Source of the DNA: Bradyrhizobium manausense
GTDB taxonomy: Bacteria > Pseudomonadota > Alphaproteobacteria > Rhizobiales > Xanthobacteraceae
NCBI RefSeq assembly: GCF_018129685.1
Contig: NZ_JAFCLG010000010.1
Span: 62,001 to 126,000, forward strand
Direction: 5' to 3'
Length of the DNA stretch: 64,000 nucleotides
Part shown: positions 52,556-59,508 of the stretch, piece after piece
How positions within the stretch are numbered: the first letter of the stretch is position 1
Layout: each line of letters opens with the position of its first letter
Program-made: the position numbers and the translations under genes
Notes under the pieces: generated by a model
What the model was told of the DNA's origin: nothing
What the model saw: only the letters and a program-made list of their open reading frames with translations
Databases searched by the model: none

Positions 52556-53239
52556 ATGGCCAGACGCCCGGCAAAGGCAGGCGGATCGATTTCGCGCGGG
52601 GGCGGCGTGGCGCTGGGCGAAGCGGTATTCCGCTCGCTCTGCGCGGCACTCCAGGCCGGCAGCTACCGGGCCGGCGATCGGCTACGCGAGGAGGAAGTCG
52701 CGCAGCGACTGAAAGTCAGCCGCACGCCGGTGCGGGAGGCGCTTGGCCGGCTCGCGGCGCGCGGCTTCGTCGAGCCCGCCGGCGGCCGCGGCCTGATCGT
52801 GCGCAATCTCGACATCGCCGAAGTGCTCGAGCTCTACGCCATGCGCGAGATCATGGAAGGCGCCGCGGCGCGCCTTGCCTCCGAGCACGCCTCCGCGACC
52901 GAGGTCGACGCGCTCAGGGATATCGAACAGGCGTTCGTCGAAGCGTCCGAGACCGAAATCGCCGACATGGCAAGGCTCAACCGCGCCTTCCACGAGGCGA
53001 TCTGCCGCGCCGCCCGCAACCGCTATCTCGACAATGCCTCGCGCGAGTTGCAGGACTGGATCGCCCTGCTCGGTCCGACGACCTTCACCGTCACGGGTCG
53101 GCCCTCGACCAGCCATGCCGAGCATCAGGCCATCATCGCCGCCATCGCCACGCGCGACGGCGACAAGGCCGAGCAGCTCGCCCGCGCGCATATCCGCGAG
53201 GCGCTGCGCTGCCGGCTCAAGCTGCTGCAGAAGCAATAG
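52556..53239 (+). CDS. GntR-family (FCD) regulator of tcuAB
   Basis: This 227-residue regulator has the winged helix (VFRSLCAALQAGSYRAGDRL, then EEEVAQRLKVSRTPVREALG) and a C-terminal FCD ligand domain with the metal-binding candidate residues Asp and His in ADMARLNRAFHEAIC and Arg/His in TSHAEHQAIIAAI. It lies divergent from tcuAB and most likely controls them in response to a tricarboxylate. The start ATG 52556 follows GAGGAACC. Confidence 0.85.
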   Translation: MARRPAKAGGSISRGGGVALGEAVFRSLCAALQAGSYRAGDRLREEEVAQRLKVSRTPVREALGRLAARGFVEPAGGRGLIVRNLDIAEVLELYAMREIMEGAAARLASEHASATEVDALRDIEQAFVEASETEIADMARLNRAFHEAICRAARNRYLDNASRELQDWIALLGPTTFTVTGRPSTSHAEHQAIIAAIATRDGDKAEQLARAHIREALRCRLKLLQKQ

Positions 53240-53365
53240 GGCGCGTGCGCATGAAAGTCGGCTTGCGCGAGTTTAGCGGAAGTCGCCCCGTTTGGTCGAT
53301 ATCGACTGCTTATCAGCCGAAGCGGACGTGAGCCGTCGTTCGTTCGCTTGCCGGAAGAAAAATGG

Positions 53366-54163
53366 TTACGGTACCCGAACTCCGCGCAACCCTGCCTCAA
53401 CGATGGCTTTCTGGACGGTCCCATCGGACCGGATTTTATTCACGAACTCGTCGACAGTGGGTAGTGCCGCAGCGGCGCGCTTGCGCACTCCTATCGCCAT
53501 TTGAACGACGTTGAAGTGTCCGGGTAAGACGTGCGCACCGGGCAACGCGTCTGCGATCCGGTAGGCGAGGTGGAGGTTCTCGCCATAAACGTCGGCCGTT
53601 CCCGTCGCGAGCGCCTCGCGCGCCGGCTCGAACCCACCAGGCACTGGGACAATCTCTGCATTCTTGATCAGGCGCTTCAACACCGCGTTTGGCGCGCTAC
53701 CTTGCGCAACCGCTATCCTCACGCCAGTTCTGTCGACTTCCTCCGCAGCGGTCGGCGCGGCACCGGGACGGGCGACATAGCCATTGTCGACCTCCATGAA
53801 CGTGTTGCTGAATGCCAAATACTCCGCGCGGGACGGATCACGCGCGGCAAGTCCAATATCCCACTCGTCGTAGGCGAGGCTTTCGTTATAGAGCGCGGGA
53901 TTGTCGTACGGTTTCAGCTCGACTGGCACGCCAAGATGCGCTGCAAGCGCGTTACCAACGGCTACGGACACGCCACCAAGGCTCTTGTCCGGACGGCGCG
54001 TAACCAGAACTGGGTTGGATGCGATGAGTGCGACGCGCAGTCTGCCGGTTGGGGCCAATGTACTGGTGGCTGACAAGGTTTGCGCCTGCGCTGTCGACTG
54101 CGTCGAGCAGGCTGTGGCCAATGCTGTGATTGTGCCCGCGACCGCCTCTCTTCGTGTCCACAT
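53366..54163 (-). CDS. Amino-acid/polar-solute-type substrate-binding protein (SBP family 3)
   Basis: This 265-residue exported binding protein starts at ATG 54163 behind GGAGAG. A twin-arginine-like start MWTRREAV precedes the signal peptide. The mature part has the family-3 pattern: RLRVALIASNPVLVTRRPDK, GVSVAVGNALAAHLGVPVEL, DEWDIGLAARDPSRAEYLAF and VAQGSAPNAVLKRLIK. No permease or ATPase gene is adjacent, so it is an orphan. The ligand is unknown. Confidence 0.82.
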   Translation of the reverse strand: MWTRREAVAGTITALATACSTQSTAQAQTLSATSTLAPTGRLRVALIASNPVLVTRRPDKSLGGVSVAVGNALAAHLGVPVELKPYDNPALYNESLAYDEWDIGLAARDPSRAEYLAFSNTFMEVDNGYVARPGAAPTAAEEVDRTGVRIAVAQGSAPNAVLKRLIKNAEIVPVPGGFEPAREALATGTADVYGENLHLAYRIADALPGAHVLPGHFNVVQMAIGVRKRAAAALPTVDEFVNKIRSDGTVQKAIVEAGLRGVRVP

Positions 54164-54445
54164 GGTGCAACTCTCCGACGTGCCGACCATTCGCACTATC
54201 ACAATCTTAGACCGCCCGCGCGACGACTCAAGCCTTCGCTACCTAAATTCGGGATTTGGCAGATATTGTTGCAGACCTCGGCGTTCTACTGAAAGACTGT
54301 CTGTTTTCAGGCGTAGAGCGGTTGGACACACTCGGCGATCCCGAGAGACGACGATCGATAGGCGCAACGTTTTCCATACCGTCCTGGCGCAATGCGGTTA
54401 GGCGTTCTCCGGGCCCCGACGGTTCCAGAGAACTCGCCTGCCCGG

Positions 54446-54544
54446 TTACGGTGACAGTGCACTTAATTGATGTAGGTGCCGAACGAGGCCGCGGAGCCGG
54501 GGCAAGGGGCGATCGCGAGCAAATTTAGTGCACTGTCACCGTAA
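54446..54544. mobile_element. 99-bp MITE-like inverted-repeat element
   Basis: The ends are a 24-base inverted repeat with two mismatches: TTACGGTGACAGTGCACT reading in from the left, and its complement at the right end, each followed by an AATT core. The interior is short and G-rich and encodes nothing. No target duplication was identified. The right end lies 9 bases before the stop of the MocR-fusion gene. It is likely a non-autonomous relic of an insertion sequence whose full form is not in the window. Confidence 0.65.
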
Positions 54545-54553
54545 TGCGCGTGG

Positions 54554-55501
54554 TCAATCGTCAGCTGTTTGCTGAGCCACGAACTTGCTCTTGTCGGTCC
54601 CGCAATCGGGACACTCCCAGTTCGGCGGAAGGCTCGCGAAAGGAAGCGGCCGTGCCGCCTCGTCGTAGATGAAATAGCAGCCACGGCAGATCATCCGACG
54701 TGACGTCTGCACGAGCAATGGCGGCGTCGGCTTGACCATCTCGGGCTTCGTCGCTCCGGAGACGATCGTGTCACCCGCCGCAACCCGTCCGCCAGACCGG
54801 GTTACCAGATAGACGCCGAGATCCTTGTGCCCAAATGCCGCGCGCAAGGCGCCTGGGATGTCACGATCCCGTTCTCCGCTTACCGGATTCACGTTGGTTG
54901 CGCCGCATCTGCCATTGCGGCGGTCGACGCGAAAGGTTGCGTCGCCGATCGTAATTTCGCTGCCGATCCAAGAGAATTCTTCCCATGGTTCGGGACCGTC
55001 GATGTAGACATTGGCCCGAAAGCGCAAGGGATCGATCGGGACTTTCCAGCGTGCCTCTAGATCCCTGATTGTGGCGAGGTTGATCAGCGAAATGACGTTG
55101 TCTGGCTTGTCCATGAAATGGCCGGAACGGCTGTACACGAGCTTCGGCAGCGGATCGTCCGGACGCGCAAGCGTGCCCAGCAGCCTTTCGGCCTCCGTCC
55201 GGCCATCGGCTGTGTCGAGCGGAGCCGTAACAAAGCTGCGACCATCGATTTCAATAGTCATCTTCAGGCTGTCGGGATCGACGCGCGTATGTGCCAGCGC
55301 CAGCCGTTCTTCCAGCATCAGCATCAGAAAGAGCGCCTTCTTGGCCCAGAGGGGATTTTCCCAGCTGATGTTGCTGTTGGCGCGGGCAAGTGCGAAAACA
55401 CGATCGAAGGGAAAGGGTCTGTCGGGAGCGAGTTCCACCTCCGTGATCCGTTCCGGGCTGAGGCCTTTGACGGGATAGCGATAGAGGTCGGTCACAAGCA
55501 T
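54554..55501 (-). other. MOSC-rubredoxin part, possible separate product
   Basis: The codon ATG 55501 starts MLVTDLYRYPVKG, a typical MOSC N-terminus, and has GAGAGG eight bases upstream. If it is used, a 315-residue MOSC-rubredoxin protein is made in addition to, or instead of, the fusion. MOSC proteins carry sulfur via a Cys and often act in molybdenum-cofactor oxidoreductases; the rubredoxin part could deliver electrons. Whether the fusion or the short form exists cannot be decided from sequence. Confidence 0.5.
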
Positions 55502-57133
55502 GCGGGATGCCTCTCGTACAAATCTTCGGAGCGGCGACCTTGACCTGCCGACGCGCATACCGTGAAGCGCCAGTTCGCGTCGAGATGGAGGAGCCGGTCG
55601 CCGGTTTGGCTTCTCGGCATCCTTGAAACGTGCTGGGACAGGATCAGACGAAAGCAGTTCGTTGAGAAACTCGTGGTGCCGGTCGAGCCGGTCGTCGACG
55701 ACGTCGGACAGCCGCGCAATGCCTTCGACGATCTGGCGCGGCGTCAAGGCGCCAAATCCCATCACGACGGCACGCTGCGTCAGGGGGCATGACGGACTTG
55801 CCCAGACGCCGGCCGTGCTGAAGCCGTAGACGCCAACGCGTGCGCGGCGGGCCAGCATCTCCAGCGTCGTAGCGACCGGCAAACCCGGCGGAAGGCGCCA
55901 CAGCATGTGCAGCGATCCCGAGCAGCTGCCAAGGTCGACCTCGCCGAAATGACGCTGGAGTTCCTCGATAAGGACGTCGCGTGACAGCCGGTAGGTGCTC
56001 TGCAGTCGGGCGAGGTGAGCAGCATACCCGCCGCACTCCATGAAGCGCGCGAGCGCGGCCTGCTCGAGCCACGCTGTCCCGTTGTTCATCAATGTCTTTC
56101 GCGCTCGGAAGTACCCGGCAAGATGCTGCGGGACCACGATGAAGCCGAGCCGCAGACCCGCGCCGAGGACTCGGGAAAAACTTCCAACGAAGACGGTTGA
56201 TGCGGGAGCCATGCTGGCAATGGCCGGGCGCCACTCACCATCAAAGCGAAGGTCGGCACCGCAATCGTCCTCCACAACGTAGCTCCCCGTCGCCGCACAC
56301 CAGTCGACGACGCGGCGCCGGCGCTCCAGCGACAGATTGAAACCCGTGGGATACTGGTGCGAAGGTGCGATGTAGAGCAAGGATCCATCGCGATCTGGAA
56401 GTTCGTCGGTCTTTAGTCCGCTCTCATCAACTCCGATGCCGTTGATACGCGCACCGGCTGCCTCGAACGCATAGACGGCGCCCTGCGAGGATGGATCCTC
56501 GACGATGACGGGCCGCCCGGGCAACACCAGGACCTGCGCGCATAATGACAGCGCCTCCTGGGCGCCATTGACGACGAGTATGCATCCCGGTTCAGTGACG
56601 ATGCCGCGCCGTGCGGCGAGATGGGCGCAGATCGCCTCGCGAAGGCTGAAGTATCCGGCCGGCTCGCCATAGCGGGCGATATCGTGTGCCCCGCCGGTCA
56701 GCGCAGCCTGCAAGTGACGACGCCAGGCGCGCATCGGGAAATGGGTGTGACCTGGGCGGTTGGGCATGAAATCGAACGACAGTCGCTGGCCTTGATCCGA
56801 CGTCAGGCGAGGCGATTTCGGCATGCTGACAGTGACGCGTGCCGGTTCGTCCGCGGTCGTGCTCCGATCAGGAGGGCTCACCAACAGCGGTTGCCGTGCG
56901 ACGATCGATGAGGCAGGGCGGGCATCGGCAAAGTTCTCGAGAATGAGTTGATCGTAGGCGCGTACGACCGTGTTGCGGGAAACCGACAGCTGGGCCGCAA
57001 GCCGACGCGACGAAGGCAGCCGCGTCCCGGGCAGAATGATGCCCTGCCCGATCGCGCGCTTGAAATGCGAAACGATCTGATCGGTGAGAGGCTCCGGCCG
57101 TGAGCGATCGAGGAAGACGGATATGGTCATCAT
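54554..57133 (-). CDS. MocR-type regulator fused to MOSC and rubredoxin domains
   Basis: This is an 859-residue continuous frame starting at ATG 57133. Residues 10-75 form a GntR winged helix (ASQ-type start LTDQIVSHFKRAIG, then LPSSRRLAAQLSVSRNTVV). Residues about 115-470 form an aminotransferase-like domain. The lysine that binds pyridoxal phosphate in MocR proteins is Arg321 here (GSFSRVLGAG), and the Tyr of the usual EDDY is Cys (EDDCGAD). A linker of about 65 residues follows. A MOSC domain with its Cys in RNGRCGATNVNP spans about 545-800, and the last 60 residues are a shortened rubredoxin (CRGC and CPDC). An internal start at 55501 could make the last part separately. It is divergent from a urea/amide-type binding protein. 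Confidence 0.75.
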   Translation of the reverse strand: MMTISVFLDRSRPEPLTDQIVSHFKRAIGQGIILPGTRLPSSRRLAAQLSVSRNTVVRAYDQLILENFADARPASSIVARQPLLVSPPDRSTTADEPARVTVSMPKSPRLTSDQGQRLSFDFMPNRPGHTHFPMRAWRRHLQAALTGGAHDIARYGEPAGYFSLREAICAHLAARRGIVTEPGCILVVNGAQEALSLCAQVLVLPGRPVIVEDPSSQGAVYAFEAAGARINGIGVDESGLKTDELPDRDGSLLYIAPSHQYPTGFNLSLERRRRVVDWCAATGSYVVEDDCGADLRFDGEWRPAIASMAPASTVFVGSFSRVLGAGLRLGFIVVPQHLAGYFRARKTLMNNGTAWLEQAALARFMECGGYAAHLARLQSTYRLSRDVLIEELQRHFGEVDLGSCSGSLHMLWRLPPGLPVATTLEMLARRARVGVYGFSTAGVWASPSCPLTQRAVVMGFGALTPRQIVEGIARLSDVVDDRLDRHHEFLNELLSSDPVPARFKDAEKPNRRPAPPSRRELALHGMRVGRSRSPLRRFVREASRMLVTDLYRYPVKGLSPERITEVELAPDRPFPFDRVFALARANSNISWENPLWAKKALFLMLMLEERLALAHTRVDPDSLKMTIEIDGRSFVTAPLDTADGRTEAERLLGTLARPDDPLPKLVYSRSGHFMDKPDNVISLINLATIRDLEARWKVPIDPLRFRANVYIDGPEPWEEFSWIGSEITIGDATFRVDRRNGRCGATNVNPVSGERDRDIPGALRAAFGHKDLGVYLVTRSGGRVAAGDTIVSGATKPEMVKPTPPLLVQTSRRMICRGCYFIYDEAARPLPFASLPPNWECPDCGTDKSKFVAQQTADD

Positions 57134-57191
57134 CCTGAATCCTGATGCTGGGCCTGGAGCAATAACAGTGCCAGTTTCGAACTGGTATATC

Positions 57192-57243
57192 GGTCCAGTG
57201 CGGCAGGTCCGACTGGACCCAATTCGGCCGCCAAGGCTGGACC
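57192..57243. promoter_or_regulatory. Repeated CTGGACC sites, probable MocR operators
   Basis: The divergent region of 325 bases contains ACTGGACC at 57212-57219 and GCTGGACC at 57236-57243, direct repeats 24 bases apart. The inverted copy GGTCCAGT lies at 57192-57199. Further CCAGTT/AACTGG pairs occur at 57171-57185. Characterised MocR regulators such as PdxR and TauR bind paired direct repeats of similar words, so these are likely target sites of the fusion protein. Confidence 0.6.
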
Positions 57244-57458
57244 CTCCCTCGTGACAAAGCATCAGCCATTCGGCAGGACGCCTGCAAATGCTGCTGATCA
57301 GCGGACGCGGTGAGCATATTGCGGGCAAGTTGTCAGACTTGCGCCTGATAACGAGGCAATCAACTGGCCCACTCACGTCGATCGGCGCCGGGTCTCGGAT
57401 CTGCGAGGCACGGCTGCCAATTTGGAGCGCATCACCAACGCACGGAAAGGAAATGTTT

Positions 57459-58685
57459 ATGCCCATCACGCGACGCACCCTTCTGGCCACGGCGACCGCG
57501 CTTGCTGTCGCCGCAACATCATCGGCCGCCATCTCGGCCGAGTCGGACACGATCAAGATTGGCGTGCTGCATTCGCTTTCGGGAACGATGGCGATCAGCG
57601 AAACCATCCTGAAAGACATGATCCTGATGCAGGTTGCGGACCTGAATGCCAAGGGCGGCCTGCTCGTAAAGAAGGTAGAAGCCGTCGTCGTCGATCCAGC
57701 ATCGAATTGGCCGCTATTCGCCGAGAAAGCGCGCGAACTCGTCGTCCGCGAAAAAGTCGTTGCCGTGTTTGGCTGCTGGACCTCTGTCTCCCGCAAATCA
57801 GTGTTGCCGGTCTTCGAGGAGCTGAACGGCCTGCTGTTCTATCCGTTGGAATACGAAGGCGAGGAGCAGTCGAAGAACATCTTCTACGGCGGATCAGTTC
57901 CTGACAACAAGGCGATCCCTGCGGTCGAGTACCTGATGAGCGCAGACGGCGGCAACACCAAGCGCTGGATTCTCGAAGGCACCGACTACGTCTATCCGAG
58001 AACGAGCAACAAGATCATCCGTGCCTTCCTCAAGTCGAAGGGTGTCGCCGACGAGGACATCCGCGAGAACTATACGCCGTTCGGCTTCACCGACTGGCAG
58101 ACCGAAGTGGCAGCCATCAAGGCGTTCGGAAAGTCCGGGAAGAAAACGGCCGTGGTCTCGACCATCAACGGCGATGCGAACATCCCGTTTTATAAGGAAC
58201 TCGGCAACCAGGGCGTCAAAGCGTCGGAGATTCCGGTCATTGCCTTCTCCATCGGTGAAGAGGAGCTGAAGGGCATCGATACGAAACCGCTGGTCGGCCA
58301 TCTCGCCGCCTGGAGCTACTTTCAATCGGTGAAATCCCCGGAAAACCAGCAGTTCATCGCGCACTGGCGCGACTACACCAAGGATCCGAGGCGCGTAACC
58401 AATGACCCGATGGAGTCTGCGTACGATCTGTTCCAGCTCTGGGCGCAGGCGGTCGCAAAGGCGGGATCGACGGACGTAGCGAGGGTCAGCGAGTCCATCG
58501 TGGGTCTCAAAGTGCGCTCGCCGACAGGATATGACGTCACGATGAACTCAAATCATCACCTGACCAAGCCGGTGATGATCGGCGAGATCAAGTCCGACGG
58601 ACAGTTCGACATCGTCTACCAGAGCAAGCCAATCGCACCAAAGCCATGGAATCCTGTCTTGGCTGAGAACAAGGATAAGAACTAG
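57459..58685 (+). CDS. Urea/amide-type ABC transporter substrate-binding protein (UrtA/FmdD-like)
   Basis: This 408-residue periplasmic protein starts at ATG 57459, with AAGGAA six bases upstream; ATG 57453 is two codons longer. Signal peptide residues 1-28 have a twin-Arg (TRRTLL). The mature part is of the Peripla_BP_5 type specific for urea and short amides: IKIGVLHSLSGTMAISE, FGCWTSVSRKSVLPVFEELN, LFYPLEYEGEEQSKNIFYGG. No permease or ATPase genes follow. It is divergent from the MocR fusion, which may control it. Confidence 0.87.
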   Translation: MPITRRTLLATATALAVAATSSAAISAESDTIKIGVLHSLSGTMAISETILKDMILMQVADLNAKGGLLVKKVEAVVVDPASNWPLFAEKARELVVREKVVAVFGCWTSVSRKSVLPVFEELNGLLFYPLEYEGEEQSKNIFYGGSVPDNKAIPAVEYLMSADGGNTKRWILEGTDYVYPRTSNKIIRAFLKSKGVADEDIRENYTPFGFTDWQTEVAAIKAFGKSGKKTAVVSTINGDANIPFYKELGNQGVKASEIPVIAFSIGEEELKGIDTKPLVGHLAAWSYFQSVKSPENQQFIAHWRDYTKDPRRVTNDPMESAYDLFQLWAQAVAKAGSTDVARVSESIVGLKVRSPTGYDVTMNSNHHLTKPVMIGEIKSDGQFDIVYQSKPIAPKPWNPVLAENKDKN

Positions 58686-58692
58686 CACCGCA

Positions 58693-58731
58693 GGCACTAT
58701 CGCGGCGTCCGTTCATGGTCGCGATAGTGCC
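58693..58731. terminator. Terminator after the UrtA-like gene
   Basis: A perfect 12-bp stem GGCACTATCGCG (58693-58704) and CGCGATAGTGCC (58720-58731) starts 7 bases after the stop codon of the binding-protein gene. Confidence 0.8.
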
Positions 58732-58867
58732 CCTCAATGGTCAAAGGATGAGATTGACCCTCAACGGACTTTCGCTTCGTTCGGGCCATGGTTTGAGTTC
58801 GCCAATTGTTTCGTCGATCCATCGCGCTTTAGCCAACTTGCCACGCGGGCCGTCAACGTGAGTGCCG

Positions 58868-59341
58868 TCAAGCCAGCACGTCCGCAACGACCGCTTTAAC
58901 AAAGTCCCGCACATCGGCGGGCTTCATCCGCACCTGCAGGCCGCGCTGGCCGCCATTGAGATAGACGAGGTCATGCGTAAGCGCGCTCTGCTCGATCACG
59001 GTGCGCACGGGCTTGCGCTGCCCGAACGGGCTGATGCCGCCGACCTTGTAGCCGGTGACGCGCTCGGCCTCAGGCGGCTTCATCATCTGCGCCGCCTTGC
59101 CGCTCACGGCTGCGGCGAGTTTCTTCATCGAGACTTCCTGGTCGGACGGCACGATGACGCAGACCGGCTTGCCGTCGACCAGCGCCATCAACGTCTTCAG
59201 CACGCGCGCCGGGTCCTCGCCGAGCGCGGCGGCCGCCTGCAGGCCGATGCTTTCGGCGTCAGGATCGTAGTCGTAGCTATGAACGGTGAAGGCCACGCCG
59301 GCGGCTGCGAGCGCGCGGGTGGCTGGGGTGACTTTGGACAT
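58868..59341 (-). CDS. ybaK: Cys-tRNA(Pro) deacylase (YbaK/EbsC family)
   Basis: This 157-residue protein has the YbaK pattern: TPATRALAAAGVAFTVHSYD, IGLQAAAALGEDPARVLKTL, VCVIVPSDQEVSMKKLA and GGISPFGQRKPVRTVIE. It hydrolyses Cys-tRNA(Pro) and mischarged relatives as a translation proofreader. It lies downstream of the formate dehydrogenase operon on the same strand, 167 bases away, but with no functional link. Confidence 0.92.
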   Translation of the reverse strand: MSKVTPATRALAAAGVAFTVHSYDYDPDAESIGLQAAAALGEDPARVLKTLMALVDGKPVCVIVPSDQEVSMKKLAAAVSGKAAQMMKPPEAERVTGYKVGGISPFGQRKPVRTVIEQSALTHDLVYLNGGQRGLQVRMKPADVRDFVKAVVADVLA

Positions 59342-59508
59342 GGGGCAGGTTTACCACCGTCGCTGCGAGCGGCGAAGCCGCGCGCTGCTGGTGATCATGC
59401 CTTTATACAGGTGTTTTGCCCGACGCCGCAAGCAATTTCGGCAAGACCGAAAAAATCCCCAGGCATTTCAACGAGGACTCTACTGTGCATGGGGTTGTTT
59501 TTCACCTG

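Noticed and set aside
57134..57796. N-terminal extension of about 220 codons to the MocR fusion
   Set aside because: The extension overlaps the divergent binding-protein gene and the CTGGACC sites and is not protein-like. ATG 57133 begins a typical MocR N-terminus.
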